A stretch of DNA of 64,000 nt from JAHRAW01 sp965262585 (GCA_965262585.1 OZ253546.1:1674001-1738000); one strand, 5' to 3'. Positions 43,817 to 53,236 are shown, counted from the first letter of the stretch. A program made the numbers and translations. Notes: generated by a model not told the origin, from the letters alone.

Positions 43817-44128
43817 TTAGCCTCGGTAGTTGCAATCCTTGAGGCGTTTACGGCAAATGGCAAGTTCATCTTCCGTGAATAGCATCTGATATTTTTCGGT
43901 TTCCAAGATCATTGCTTCGACTGTTAAATCCAAACGCCCCCGTTCCCAAAGCGCGGCGTATCCATCGGAAATCTTTGCGGCATTGATCAATTTTTTTGCG
44001 CACGCAACACCCCCATGCTCTACGACCATTCTAATAAACTGCTGTGCGGTATACCCCGCTTCGCGTTTGGCGCGGTGGTAGATGTCGATCATTGCTTCGT
44101 GGAATTCATCTTCCAGTGGGTTCGACAT
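43817..44128 (-). CDS. Small conserved protein of unknown function
   Basis: A 103-residue soluble protein (MSNPLEDEFHEAMIDIYHRA). It has an acidic N-terminus, a central SDGYAALWERGRLDLTVEAMIL and a C-terminal LFTEDELAICRKRLKD. I recall similar small proteins in many proteobacteria, with no known role. It starts 3 bp after the stop of the CuyA-like gene on the same strand and may be translated with it. Confidence 0.75.
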   Translation of the reverse strand: MSNPLEDEFHEAMIDIYHRAKREAGYTAQQFIRMVVEHGGVACAKKLINAAKISDGYAALWERGRLDLTVEAMILETEKYQMLFTEDELAICRKRLKDCNYRG

Positions 44129-44131
44129 TCC

Positions 44132-45208
44132 TCATACCCCATCAAACACGGAGCGGTAGGCGAACAGTGCCGCCGCGCCGCCGGTGTGTAGGAAAACCAC
44201 GTTGTCTCCGGCGGAAAAAAATCCTTGGCGCACCAAATCAATAAGCCCGGCCATACCCTTTCCCGAATACACCGGGTCGAGCAATATCCCCTCGAGGCGT
44301 GCCAGCAGCGAGACTGCTTCGCGCATACCGGCGGTGGGGATGCCGTAGCCTTCGCCGACATAGTCGCAGTTTGCGCGCACGGATTCCCTCGGCAGTTCCG
44401 GTTTCACGCCAACCCGTTTTACGCCAATATGCGTGGCGGTGGCGCACGCTAAGTCGAATACCTTCTGCTCCTGTTGCGCACGCGGCAGTCGCACGCCGAT
44501 GCCGAGGACCGGGAACGGCCACTCCATTGCGTGGCAGCCGACCACCAGCCCGGCTTGTGTTCCGGTGCTGCCGGTGGCGTGAACCAGATGGTTGACGGTC
44601 AACCCCATCTCTTCGGCCTGCTCGGCCAATTCCAGCGCGCAGTTGGCGTAGCCGGTGGCGCCCACCGGGTTCGAGCCACCGCCGGGGATTAAATAGGGGC
44701 GCTTGCCGTGGCCTGCAAGGGCGTCCGCCGCTTGCGCCATGGCTGCGTCCATGTCGGTGTCTTTGGGGTATTCGCTTTGCTTCGCGCCCAGCAGGCGGGT
44801 CAGCAAAACATTCCCCGAGGCGGTGTAATCGGAGTCGGGATGGTCTACGCGATGCTCGTACAAAACCTCGCAATCCATTCCCGCCAGTGCCGCCGCCGCC
44901 GCGGTCTGGCGTACATGATTGGATTGCAGCGCGCCGTGGGTAATCAGCGTATCGGCGCCTTTGGCAATGGCGTCTCCGAGCAGATATTCCAGTTTGCGTG
45001 CCTTGTTGCCGCCGGTGGCAAGGCCGGTGCAATCGTCTCGTTTGATCCACAGATTCGGGCCGCCGGATCCGCCGTTTATGCCTTCATTCAGATAAGCACT
45101 CAGGCGTTTCAACGGCTCCAGCGGGGTCGGCAGGTGGGCGCAGACAAAACGCGGCACGCCTTCAAGGGCGCGGGCCAGGGCGGCGCGATGCGCAACGGAC
45201 TGGTTCAT
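44132..45208 (-). CDS. PLP-dependent L-cysteate sulfo-lyase / D-cysteine desulfhydrase
   Basis: A 358-residue fold-type II PLP enzyme. Lys69 in TGGNKARKLE is the Schiff-base lysine, ALQSNHVRQTAA binds the carboxylate and GSTGTQAGL the phosphate. Motifs IKRDDCTGL, YVGEGYGIPT and LEGILLDPVYSGKGMAGLIDL fit both DcyD and CuyA. The RDDCTG and SGNVLL features look closer to CuyA as I remember it. CuyA releases sulfite and ammonia from cysteate, a product of organosulfonate breakdown; DcyD releases sulfide from D-cysteine. Neighbours do not decide between them. The final function is open. Confidence 0.8.
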   Translation of the reverse strand: MNQSVAHRAALARALEGVPRFVCAHLPTPLEPLKRLSAYLNEGINGGSGGPNLWIKRDDCTGLATGGNKARKLEYLLGDAIAKGADTLITHGALQSNHVRQTAAAAALAGMDCEVLYEHRVDHPDSDYTASGNVLLTRLLGAKQSEYPKDTDMDAAMAQAADALAGHGKRPYLIPGGGSNPVGATGYANCALELAEQAEEMGLTVNHLVHATGSTGTQAGLVVGCHAMEWPFPVLGIGVRLPRAQQEQKVFDLACATATHIGVKRVGVKPELPRESVRANCDYVGEGYGIPTAGMREAVSLLARLEGILLDPVYSGKGMAGLIDLVRQGFFSAGDNVVFLHTGGAAALFAYRSVFDGV

Positions 45209-45391
45209 AAGTACCCTGCCGTTCTGGAAGATGATGGAATCGGATTCATCGTCCTATCCTATCACTCCCGCGCATAAATCGAACCGGGATTGATTAGGCC
45301 ACGGCGGAAATATCCGCTATCATTGGGGACGCAGCACAGCGAACCACCGCATGAGATCATCGTCCCCACCAAAAAAGAAGCGCGCACGGCC

Positions 45392-45943
45392 ATGACCTGG
45401 CTCATCGCCGGTATCGCGGTTTTTTTCGGGGTTCACTTCATCCCGTCTCGCTCGCCGTTGCGCCGACGCCTCGTTGAGGCCATCGGTGAACTGCCCTATA
45501 AAGGCGCGTTTGCGGTCCTTTCCCTGGCCGGTCTGGCGCTCATGGCCGGGGGGATGGGCCGGATGCCGTACATCGCGCTCTGGCATCCGCCATCGTCGGC
45601 GGCCACGGCCACGGCAATTTTCATGGCACCGGCGTTGATCCTGCTGGCGGCATCCGCTTTCAAGGGCAACATCAAGCGCATCGTGCGCCATCCCATGTCG
45701 CTGGGGGTGTTGCTATGGTCGCTCAGCCATCTACTCGCCAATGGCGACCTCGCGGCACTGCTATTTTTCGGGAGTTTCGCGTTGTATGCGCTATACGACC
45801 TGCGCACCGCCAACGCGCCGCCCGCCGCTCCCGAAAAGCCGGACTCCATGACGCCGGATCTACTCGCCGGTGCCATCGGCCTAGCGGCATACTTTTTATT
45901 GATCGCGTTTCACGGTACCCTGTTCGGGGCCGCAATTTTTTAG
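45392..45943 (+). CDS. NnrU-family membrane protein
   Basis: A 183-residue protein with about five membrane segments and the NnrU pattern: FFGVHFIPSRSPLRRRLVEAIGE, GRMPYIALW, RHPMSLGVLLWSLSHL. NnrU was named from nitrite/NO reduction clusters, and relatives also include isoprenoid-modifying 15-cis-zeta-carotene isomerase-like proteins; no such context is present here. Start at the ATG giving MTWLIAGI. Confidence 0.85.
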   Translation: MTWLIAGIAVFFGVHFIPSRSPLRRRLVEAIGELPYKGAFAVLSLAGLALMAGGMGRMPYIALWHPPSSAATATAIFMAPALILLAASAFKGNIKRIVRHPMSLGVLLWSLSHLLANGDLAALLFFGSFALYALYDLRTANAPPAAPEKPDSMTPDLLAGAIGLAAYFLLIAFHGTLFGAAIF

Positions 45944-45952
45944 GCCGCCACC

Positions 45953-46336
45953 ATGACCGAAATCAAAACCGCAACCTGCCACTGCGGCGCCGTGGAATTT
46001 CAGATTACTCTGGAAGATGGGTTGCAGAGGCTCATGCGTTGCAACTGCTCGTTGTGTCGGCGCAAGGGTGCCATCATGGCCGCGGTGCCATTGCAATCCC
46101 TGCGCGTAATCCGCGGCGCGGACAACCTCGGCCTCTATCAGTGGAACACCCACACCGCCAAACATTATTTTTGTAAAACTTGCGGCATCTACACCCACCA
46201 CGCACGGCGCAGCAATCCCAACGAATACGGCGTCAATGTTGGTTGCATCGAAGGAGTTGATCCCGGTGCGCTGGGCGAGATTCCAATGGGAGACGGCGCG
46301 GCGATGAGCCGAGTGTCCGGCGGCGATTCCGCCTGA
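45953..46336 (+). CDS. GFA-family zinc protein
   Basis: A 127-residue protein with the Cys pattern of the GFA/CENP-V fold: CHCG, CNCSLC, CKTCG, expected to hold two zinc ions. The founding member was described as activating glutathione for formaldehyde; most members have unknown roles. Sarcosine or creatine use could release formaldehyde, but the gene is far from those genes, so no link is claimed. Starts 9 bp after the NnrU gene. Confidence 0.88.
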   Translation: MTEIKTATCHCGAVEFQITLEDGLQRLMRCNCSLCRRKGAIMAAVPLQSLRVIRGADNLGLYQWNTHTAKHYFCKTCGIYTHHARRSNPNEYGVNVGCIEGVDPGALGEIPMGDGAAMSRVSGGDSA

Positions 46337-46367
46337 ATCGCACTCAGCACCGCGCCGTTGGTTCGAG

Positions 46368-47027
46368 TTATTTTGGCTGCTTCACCAAACGCAGATACGG
46401 CTTGAGGGCTTTCCAGCCGCCGGGATATTTTTCTTTGGCTTGCTCGTCTGTCACCGCCGGAACGATGATTACGTCTTCGCCGTTTTTCCAGTTCACCGGC
46501 GTCGCCACCTTATGCTTCAGGGTGAGTTGCATCGAGTCGAGCACACGCAGAATCTCATCGAAATTCCGCCCGGTGGTCATCGGATAGGTCATCATCAATT
46601 TGATGTTCTTGTCCGGGCCGATGATATAGACGGTGCGCACCGTGGCGTTGGTCATGGCGGTGCGCCCCTCGGAAGTGCCGCTCAAGTCGGCGGGGAACAT
46701 GTTGTAGGTCTTGGCGACGTTGAGGTCGGTATCGCCGATCATGGGGAAAGTGACGGCGTGGCCCTGGGTTTCCTCGATGTCGGCGGCCCATGCGACGTGA
46801 TCGTCCACCGGGTCGATGCTAAGCCCGATCACCTTGCAATCTCGCTTTTCGAATTCAGGCTTCAGTTTGGCGACATACCCAAGTTCGGTGGTGCACACCG
46901 GGGTAAAGTCTTTGGGGTGGGAAAATAAAATAGCCCAGCCGTCGCCGATCCATTCATGAAAATCGATTTCGCCCTGGGTGGTTTGGGCGCGGAAATTGGG
47001 CGCCGGGTCGTTGATTCTAAGTGACAT
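46368..47027 (-). CDS. Peroxiredoxin, 1-Cys (Prx6) type
   Basis: Reduces hydrogen peroxide and organic peroxides. The 219-residue protein has the peroxidatic Cys45 in FTPVCTTELG. The long C-terminal domain with VATPVNWKNGEDVIIVP is typical of Prx6, and no resolving Cys at the usual 2-Cys position is seen. GGAG lies 6 bp before the ATG at 47027. It is a single-gene unit. Confidence 0.93.
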   Translation of the reverse strand: MSLRINDPAPNFRAQTTQGEIDFHEWIGDGWAILFSHPKDFTPVCTTELGYVAKLKPEFEKRDCKVIGLSIDPVDDHVAWAADIEETQGHAVTFPMIGDTDLNVAKTYNMFPADLSGTSEGRTAMTNATVRTVYIIGPDKNIKLMMTYPMTTGRNFDEILRVLDSMQLTLKHKVATPVNWKNGEDVIIVPAVTDEQAKEKYPGGWKALKPYLRLVKQPK

Positions 47028-47172
47028 GATAATCTCCACATTATGGGGTTGATGGGTAAAGTCTATGCCGTTGCACATTACGATTGCCAGTCGAATATAG
47101 CAAAAAAAACCGGATTACTTACACTTAAATCCGCAAACACCGCAGATGTTCCTTATACCGGCCAACGGCGGC

Positions 47173-47634
47173 CTACTCTGACAACTGCCCCCGCCAGGCG
47201 GTATCGGCGGTTTTTTGATAGGCTTGCCAATCCCCGTTCAGCCAGCGTTGGCGGCCACGTTCGGCGTAGAACAGATGCAACCGCTCGCCGAAAAATTCCC
47301 AGACGCTGCCGTCGGTGCGCACCAGTCCTTCTCCGAGGCTCAGCGCATTGGCGCAATGGCCGTTGTAGCGTGGGGCGTAGCGGCGCGGGTCGGCGGCGAA
47401 TTGATCGGCGGATGCGCGGCTGGCGAAGCGCCACTCCGCGCCTTGCCAGGCGACCACATGTGTTTTTGCGCCTTTGGCGACGGCGGCGTTTCCAGCCAGC
47501 CCCGGCGCATAATAGCCGAGCGAATCGTGCCCGCCGATAGCGGTGTTGTTCCAGCGTCCGGTGCTCACCGGCTCATCAGCGAAAGCCGTGGCGGCGGTGC
47601 ACCAAACAAACATTACGGTCAAGAACCATTTCAT
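47173..47634 (-). CDS. Exported YHS-domain protein
   Basis: A 153-residue protein with a Sec signal peptide (cleavage after about TAFA at 19) and a YHS domain: GHDSLGYY, EWRFASRASADQFAADPRRYAPRYNGHCA. YHS domains are often found in metal-related proteins, but the function here is unknown. It follows dcd by 40 bp on the same strand. Confidence 0.85.
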   Translation of the reverse strand: MKWFLTVMFVWCTAATAFADEPVSTGRWNNTAIGGHDSLGYYAPGLAGNAAVAKGAKTHVVAWQGAEWRFASRASADQFAADPRRYAPRYNGHCANALSLGEGLVRTDGSVWEFFGERLHLFYAERGRQRWLNGDWQAYQKTADTAWRGQLSE

Positions 47635-47674
47635 TGGGGTACCTCTGTCGGCGGTTGCGGTTTCATGGCAAGTG

Positions 47675-48241
47675 CTAAATCTTCGGCAACGCCACGCCGG
47701 TCTGGCCTTGATATTTTCCGTTTCGGTCTTTGTACGATACTTCGCAGGGTTCGTCGCTTTCGAAAAAGATCACCTGGGCGATTCCTTCGTTGGCGTATAT
47801 TTTTGCCGGTAGCGGGGAGGTGTTGGAAAACTCCAGGGTTACGAAACCTTCCCATTCCGGTTCGAAGGGGGTTACGTTGACGATGATTCCACATCTGGCG
47901 TAGGTGCTTTTGCCGAGGCAGATGGTTAACACATTGCGCGGGATGCGGAAGTATTCGACGGTGCGCGCCAGGGCGAAGGAATTGGGCGGGATGATGCACA
48001 CATCGCTTGTGATGTTGACGAAACTGTTGGCGTCGAAATTTTTCGGATCGACGACCGCGGAATTGATGTTGGTGAATATCTTAAATTCGTTCGAGCAACG
48101 AATGTCGTAGCCGTAACTGGAAGTTCCCCAGGAAACCACCGGCCCGGCGGCGGTTTCGCGCACCTGCCGGGCTTCGAAAGGTTCGATCATCCGCTGGGTT
48201 TCGGCCATGTGTCGAATCCAGCGGTCGGACTTGATGGTCAT
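47675..48241 (-). CDS. dcd: dCTP deaminase
   Basis: Deaminates dCTP to dUTP for thymidylate synthesis. The 188-residue trimeric enzyme has YGYDIR, PNSFALARTVEYFRIPRN, the GKSTYARCG loop and catalytic Glu in EWEGFVTLEFSN. It follows mrp by 18 bp, as in many gammaproteobacteria. Confidence 0.96.
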   Translation of the reverse strand: MTIKSDRWIRHMAETQRMIEPFEARQVRETAAGPVVSWGTSSYGYDIRCSNEFKIFTNINSAVVDPKNFDANSFVNITSDVCIIPPNSFALARTVEYFRIPRNVLTICLGKSTYARCGIIVNVTPFEPEWEGFVTLEFSNTSPLPAKIYANEGIAQVIFFESDEPCEVSYKDRNGKYQGQTGVALPKI

Positions 48242-48259
48242 GGAAGTGCCGCCACCGCG

Positions 48260-49333
48260 CTAGTTCTGCTGAATTACGATGTTGGGAAACTTGGCGCTGA
48301 AGTCTTTCTTGCGTAGCGCCAGCAGGGCGGCGGCGCGGCGCGCGATGGACTTGTAGGCGCGTGCGATTTCCCCGTCCGGGTCCGCCACCACGCTGGGCCG
48401 GCCACTATCGGCGTTCTCACGAATGCCGCGATCCAGTGGCACATCGCCGAGGAAGTCAACGCCGTATTGTTCGGCCATGCCAACGCCGCCGCCGGAACCG
48501 AAAATATGATCCTCGTGGCCGCATCCGGGGCAGATGTAGGTGCTCATGTTTTCCACCACGCCGAGCACCGGTATTTCCACTTTTTCGAACATTTTATACG
48601 CCTTGCGCGCATCCAAAAGGGCGATGTCCTGAGGTGTAGTAACGATGATGGAGCCCGACACCGGCACTTTTTGCGCCAGCGTCAACTGAATGTCGCCGGT
48701 GCCCGGCGGCATGTCCACCACCAGATAATCAAGATCATCCCAGTGGGTATCCTTGAGCAACTGCTCGAGGGCCTGAGTAACCATCGGCCCGCGCCAGATC
48801 ATCGGCGATTCTTCGTCCACCAAAAAGCCGATGGACATGGCCTGCAGGTGGTAACTGTTCATCGGCTCCAGGCTCTTGCCGTCTTTGGACTGCGGCTTGC
48901 CGCTGATGCCGAGCATGCGCGGCTGGCTGGGGCCGTAGATGTCGGCGTCGAGGATGCCAACTCGGGCACCTTCGGCGGACAGCGCCAGCGCCAGATTGAC
49001 CGATAGCGTGGACTTGCCAACCCCGCCTTTGCCCGAGGCCACGGCGATGATGTTCTTGACCCCCTCCAGAGGCTTTACTCCTTCCTGAACTTCATGGGCT
49101 TGTGGCCGGGATTCCACCGAAACCTCGGCGCCTTCCACCGCCGCCTCGACCATCGCCACCAACTCCGCTTCCCAACTCTTCGCCGGATAGCCGAGCACGA
49201 TGTGGATGTTCGCCCGCTCGCCGTCCACCGTGATTTCTTTGACCACTTTGCTGGAAACTAAATCCTTGCCGGTGTGAGGGTCAATGACCCCTTTGAGTTT
49301 TTCCTCGACTGCCTCGCGGCTTGTGTTTGTCAT
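48260..49333 (-). CDS. mrp: Iron-sulfur cluster carrier ATPase Mrp/ApbC
   Basis: Binds and transfers 4Fe-4S clusters. The 357-residue protein has an N-terminal DUF59-like domain (about 5-75), the deviant Walker A ASGKGGVGKST (99-109) and the cluster-binding CxxC in YICPGCG. The start at 49333 gives MTNTSREAVEE. It is divergent from metG, the arrangement known from E. coli, with a 121-bp shared promoter region. Confidence 0.95.
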   Translation of the reverse strand: MTNTSREAVEEKLKGVIDPHTGKDLVSSKVVKEITVDGERANIHIVLGYPAKSWEAELVAMVEAAVEGAEVSVESRPQAHEVQEGVKPLEGVKNIIAVASGKGGVGKSTLSVNLALALSAEGARVGILDADIYGPSQPRMLGISGKPQSKDGKSLEPMNSYHLQAMSIGFLVDEESPMIWRGPMVTQALEQLLKDTHWDDLDYLVVDMPPGTGDIQLTLAQKVPVSGSIIVTTPQDIALLDARKAYKMFEKVEIPVLGVVENMSTYICPGCGHEDHIFGSGGGVGMAEQYGVDFLGDVPLDRGIRENADSGRPSVVADPDGEIARAYKSIARRAAALLALRKKDFSAKFPNIVIQQN

Positions 49334-49401
49334 TTGTATTCGCCTTAAATGAATGATTGCCCGGCGGGTTGACCGCCGCCGGTTTGTGCCAGAATCCCAA
49401 G

Positions 49402-49407
49402 TATAAT
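49402..49407 (+). promoter_or_regulatory. TATAAT -10 box, likely metG promoter
   Basis: A consensus TATAAT lies 47 bp before the metG ATG. No good -35 is found at 16-18 bp; TTGACC at 49369-49374 is too far upstream. Tentative. Confidence 0.35.
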
Positions 49408-49454
49408 AGTGTAACCTACCTAGCAACTTTCCGTTCGAGATACGCACTATCCAC

Positions 49455-51476
49455 ATGGACTCACCCGCAAGAAAAATACTGGTCACCAGCGCCTTGCCCT
49501 ATGCCAACGGGCCCATCCACCTCGGCCATCTGGTCGAGTATATCCAGACCGACATCTGGGCGCGATTCCAACGCCTGACGGGAAACACTTGCTATTATGT
49601 TTGCGCCGACGACGCCCACGGCACTCCGATCATGCTCAAGGCCGAGGCCGAGGGGCTCACCCCGGAGCAACTGATCGAGCAAATTGGCCGCGAACACCGC
49701 CGGGATTTCGACAATTTTCTGGTGGAATTCGACAATTACCACAGCACGCATTCCCAAGAGAATCGTTACTTTTCCGGACTGATTTACGCGCGCCTCAAAC
49801 AGGGCGGCCACATCACCCGGCGCATCGTCAGCCAGTTTTTCGACCCACAAAAGAAAATGTTTCTGCCCGACCGCTTCGTGCGCGGCACCTGCCCGATGTG
49901 CGCCGCCGAAGATCAATACGGCGACAACTGCGAGGTCTGCGGCAGCACCTATTCACCGACTGATTTGATCGACCCGGTTTCGGTGATATCCGGGGCAAAA
50001 CCCGAAGAACGAGATTCCGAACAACTGTTCTTCAAACTCGGCGACTTCCGCGAATTCCTCGCCGACTGGTTCGACCAGGGCCGCACCCAACGCGAGATTG
50101 CCAACAAGCAAAAAGAATTATTCGACGAACCATTATTCGAATGGGACATCTCCCGCAACGCCCCCTACTGGGGATTCGAGATTCCCGATGAGCCGGGCAA
50201 ATATTTCTATGTGTGGATGGACGCCCCCATCGGCTACCTCGCCAGTTTCCAAAACTTGTGCGACCGCGAAGGGTTGGATTTCGATGAATTCTTCGGGCCG
50301 GACAGCCGTTGCGAATTGTATCATTTTGTCGGCAAGGACATCGCCCGCTTCCACACGCTGTTCTGGCCGGCGCAACTGCACGGCGGCGGATTCAGAACCC
50401 CTACCGCGGTCTGGTGTCACGGATTTTTGACCGTCAACGGCCAGAAAATGTCCAAGCGACACGGCACCTTCATTACCGGCGACGCTTACTTTCAGCACCT
50501 CAACCCCGAATACCTGCGCTACTATTTTGCCGCCAAACTGGACGACGGCATCGACGATCTGGATCTCAATCTGGACGACTTCAAGGCCCGGGTGAACGCC
50601 GATCTGGTGGGCAAACTGGTCAACATCGCCAGCCGCTGCGCCAGTTTTATTGGCAAGAATTTCGATGGTCGCCTGAGCGACTTGCCGGCGGATGCGGAAA
50701 TGCTTCGGGAATTTGTCGACGCCGGCGACGGCATCGCCGAAGACTACGAGCACCGGCGATACAGCAAAGCCATGCGCCGCATCATGGCACTGGCCGACCG
50801 CGCCAATCAGTATGTCAACACCGCCAAGCCGTGGGTTCTGATCAAAGACCCGCAAAAGCACGACGAGGTGCGGAGCATTTGCACCCAGGGCCTGAACCTG
50901 TTTCGTATACTGGTGATCTTTCTAAAGCCGGTGCTGCCGCGAACGGCGGCCAACGCCGAAGCATTTTTGAACCTGCCGCCGCAATCCTGGCGGGATATAG
51001 GGCAACCGCTGCTCGACCATAAAATCAACCGCTACCAACCGCTGTTGACGCGGGTGGAGGACAAAAAAATTGAAGCCATGATAGAACAAAGCAAAGCCAC
51101 CAATGCGGAACTTCCCCAAAGCGTCCCGGCGGCGGATGACCCCATCGCCACGGAAATCACCATCGACGACTTCGCCCGAGTTGACCTGCGAATCGCCAAA
51201 ATCATCGCCGCCGAACGGATTGACGGCGCCGATAAACTACTTCGCCTGACGCTCGACATCGGTGACCAAAAACGCACCGTATTCGCCGGCATCAAATCCG
51301 CCTACCAACCCGAAGAACTGGAAGGGCGGCTAACCATAATGGTCGCCAACCTAGCACCTCGAAAAATGAAATTCGGCACCTCCGAAGGCATGCTACTAGC
51401 CGCCGGACCGGGCGGGAAAGATATATTCATCCTCAGCCCCGACGACGGCGCCGTTGCAGGAATGCGGGTGAAGTAA
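49455..51476 (+). CDS. metG: Methionyl-tRNA synthetase
   Basis: Charges tRNA-Met. The 673-residue protein has the HIGH-type motif HLGH at 22-25, a zinc knuckle with two CxxC pairs (CPMC, CEVC), the KMSKS-type loop KMSKR and an alpha-helical anticodon domain. The C-terminal domain from about 565 is the tRNA-binding OB fold (FARVDLRIAKIIAAERI) used for dimerisation, as in the E. coli enzyme. It is divergent from mrp. Confidence 0.97.
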   Translation: MDSPARKILVTSALPYANGPIHLGHLVEYIQTDIWARFQRLTGNTCYYVCADDAHGTPIMLKAEAEGLTPEQLIEQIGREHRRDFDNFLVEFDNYHSTHSQENRYFSGLIYARLKQGGHITRRIVSQFFDPQKKMFLPDRFVRGTCPMCAAEDQYGDNCEVCGSTYSPTDLIDPVSVISGAKPEERDSEQLFFKLGDFREFLADWFDQGRTQREIANKQKELFDEPLFEWDISRNAPYWGFEIPDEPGKYFYVWMDAPIGYLASFQNLCDREGLDFDEFFGPDSRCELYHFVGKDIARFHTLFWPAQLHGGGFRTPTAVWCHGFLTVNGQKMSKRHGTFITGDAYFQHLNPEYLRYYFAAKLDDGIDDLDLNLDDFKARVNADLVGKLVNIASRCASFIGKNFDGRLSDLPADAEMLREFVDAGDGIAEDYEHRRYSKAMRRIMALADRANQYVNTAKPWVLIKDPQKHDEVRSICTQGLNLFRILVIFLKPVLPRTAANAEAFLNLPPQSWRDIGQPLLDHKINRYQPLLTRVEDKKIEAMIEQSKATNAELPQSVPAADDPIATEITIDDFARVDLRIAKIIAAERIDGADKLLRLTLDIGDQKRTVFAGIKSAYQPEELEGRLTIMVANLAPRKMKFGTSEGMLLAAGPGGKDIFILSPDDGAVAGMRVK

Positions 51477-51502
51477 GCGTGATGCTCTATGTGTGCGTCG
51501 AT

Positions 51503-52003
51503 TTAGACTGCCATGTCCGCGAACATTTCATCTATATCGGTGTATGATTTTTCGGAGACCGGGGAAGCATCGGCATCGTATTCCATTGCCGCCCAGCGTA
51601 ATTCTTGCACAGAATGCGCCAGCAGTTGGGTGCAGCCGATGAATTGATCGTATCCTGACAAAACACTGGCCTTGTTCGTGCCGCGCAATTTCGGATCGGA
51701 AGCCGAGTTTTCTCTTTTTTGTTGGTTGTCGCGTATCAACTGGCGCAATTTCGCTTCGACGCTCTCCATGTTTTTTTGCTTGGCGTCATCAAGCAACAAC
51801 GGGGCTTCAGGGGTCGCGGAAGGGAGGTCTTCGATCATTTCAGTGATGCGCAGGGCTATTTTATTCAAAGCAATCAAAAGTCCCTTATTCACCGCCAGTG
51901 CTTGCACGGTTTGATCCGCCAACTCGCGAATCAAAACAACATCGGCATCAATCGCGTGGATTAGTGTGGATATTTTCTGTTCAATGTTGGTGATTGCGCG
52001 CAT
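51503..52003 (-). CDS. Hypothetical protein, coiled-coil-like
   Basis: A 166-residue hydrophilic, mostly helical protein with no recognised domain. The N-terminal half (IEQKISTLIHAIDADVVLIR) and the middle (SVEAKLRQLIRDNQQKREN) look like coiled coil. The C-terminus is acidic. The start is the ATG at 52003 rather than the preceding TTG, and its last base is shared with the stop of the upstream gene. Function unknown. Confidence 0.65.
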   Translation of the reverse strand: MRAITNIEQKISTLIHAIDADVVLIRELADQTVQALAVNKGLLIALNKIALRITEMIEDLPSATPEAPLLLDDAKQKNMESVEAKLRQLIRDNQQKRENSASDPKLRGTNKASVLSGYDQFIGCTQLLAHSVQELRWAAMEYDADASPVSEKSYTDIDEMFADMAV

Positions 52004-52545
52004 CAATTCTTTTGCAAAAATACATTGATGCTTTTCAACTTCTCGCCGTTGCGGATTCGCTGGTATTCCAAGTCCAGTCCGTCTTCAGCCAGGGTGCGGT
52101 TGTATTCCTGCATCTCGTAGCCGCCGTTATCGTCTATCAGGAGCGAGAACACGGTCAGGGTGTCGCCGGTTATGCGGCCCCAGACGTACGGATCGCCCTT
52201 CATGGGATCGAGGGGAACCGGATTGCCGAACAGGTTCACGCCCATGGTGGAGGAGTAAATGCCGTCTCGTTGGGTTGGCAGGAAGCCGATGGAGTATTTC
52301 TTTTCCTTGATGCGGCCGTCGGTCTTGTGGCTGATGGATTTCCATTCCACCTGAAACCCGCCATCGGTGGAATTGATGGCAACGCTCATGTCCCGCTGGT
52401 TGCTTTGGCCATCGCTTTCGATTTGCGCCGAACCTGAATAATTGCCGATAAACCGCTCAAAGTCCGCCGCCGAAACCGTAGTCGCGAACCACAGCACAAA
52501 TAGGCCGAGCGCAAGTTTCACATAGGGTATTGGCATGATTCCCAT
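52003..52545 (-). CDS. Exported protein of unknown function
   Basis: A 180-residue protein with a Sec signal (hydrophobic LALGLFVLWFATTVSA, cleavage near 26). The mature part is probably beta-rich: NYSGSAQIESDG, GGFQVEWKSISHKTDG, YVWGRITGDTLTVFSLLIDDNGGYEM. It looks like a lipocalin- or AsmA-unrelated small beta protein, with no family recognised. A second ATG three codons in is possible. It overlaps the downstream hypothetical gene by one base. Confidence 0.7.
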   Translation of the reverse strand: MGIMPIPYVKLALGLFVLWFATTVSAADFERFIGNYSGSAQIESDGQSNQRDMSVAINSTDGGFQVEWKSISHKTDGRIKEKKYSIGFLPTQRDGIYSSTMGVNLFGNPVPLDPMKGDPYVWGRITGDTLTVFSLLIDDNGGYEMQEYNRTLAEDGLDLEYQRIRNGEKLKSINVFLQKN

Positions 52546-52660
52546 TTTACAGACCTCGCGAAATCAATGGAGCAAAAATACCACACTTTGCCTCATCGGA
52601 TTGGCCGATTTTTCGAGATGGCGGGGGGTGGTATTTGCCGGGGTGGGCGAAACAGCCAAA

Positions 52661-52734
52661 TGGCTGGGGGAGAGGGATTCGAACCCCCGCTGGCGGAGTC
52701 AGAGTCCGCAGTCCTACCACTAGACGATCCCCCA
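52661..52734 (-). tRNA. tRNA-Gln (anticodon CUG)
   Basis: Read on the minus strand, a seven-pair acceptor TGGGGGA/TCCCCCA with U1-A72 (typical of tRNA-Gln), a D-arm, an anticodon stem GCGGA/TCCGC with loop CTCTGAC, and a T-arm GGGTTCGAATCCC-type. The anticodon CTG corresponds to + bases 52700-52702. The discriminator is G and CCA is encoded (52661-52663). It stands alone between the exported protein gene and rpsI. Confidence 0.95.
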
Positions 52735-52818
52735 ATCCGACATAACTTCGCCGAGGCTTCATCATTGGCAACAGGCCCACCGGCAACAGGCTCGCCGACA
52801 ACCCGCCGACAACCCGGT

Positions 52819-53226
52819 TTATCGCTTGGAGTATTGTGGCCGCTTGCGCGCCTTGTGCAGGCCGAATTTCTTGCGCTCCACGGTGCGCGCATCGCGGGTG
52901 ACGAATCCGGCTTTGCGCAGCGGGGCGCGCAACTGTTCGTCGTAGTCGATCAGGGCGCGGGTGATACCATGGCGAATGGCGCCCGCTTGGCCACTGTTGC
53001 CGCCGCCGTTGACCGTGGCTCTGATGTCCATACCGCCCAGCATCTCGACCAATTCCAGCGGCTGGCGAACTACCATGCGCGCGGTTTCGCGGCCAAAGTA
53101 TTTCTCAATGGGCAGTTTGTTGATGACGATGTTGCCGGTGCCACGCCGTAAAATCACCCGTGCGACAGAGGATTTGCGGCGCCCGGTTCCACGGTGGACT
53201 GGTTGGGCTTTTGGCATGGATGGCAT
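52819..53226 (-). CDS. rpsI: 30S ribosomal protein S9
   Basis: A 135-residue S9 with GTGRRKSSVARV, NGGGNSGQAGAIRHGI and the conserved basic tail HKARKRPQYSKR that reaches the P-site tRNA. Start choice: AGGAG lies 7 bp before the ATG at 53226 (MPSMPKAQP) but 16 bp before the ATG at 53217, so the former is preferred. It follows rplM by 10 bp, the universal L13-S9 pair. Confidence 0.96.
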   Translation of the reverse strand: MPSMPKAQPVHRGTGRRKSSVARVILRRGTGNIVINKLPIEKYFGRETARMVVRQPLELVEMLGGMDIRATVNGGGNSGQAGAIRHGITRALIDYDEQLRAPLRKAGFVTRDARTVERKKFGLHKARKRPQYSKR

Positions 53227-53236
53227 GGATGATCTC

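Noticed and set aside
43817..44128. Toxin-antitoxin module with the neighbouring gene
   Set aside because: The small protein has no toxin or antitoxin motif, and its neighbour is a metabolic PLP enzyme.
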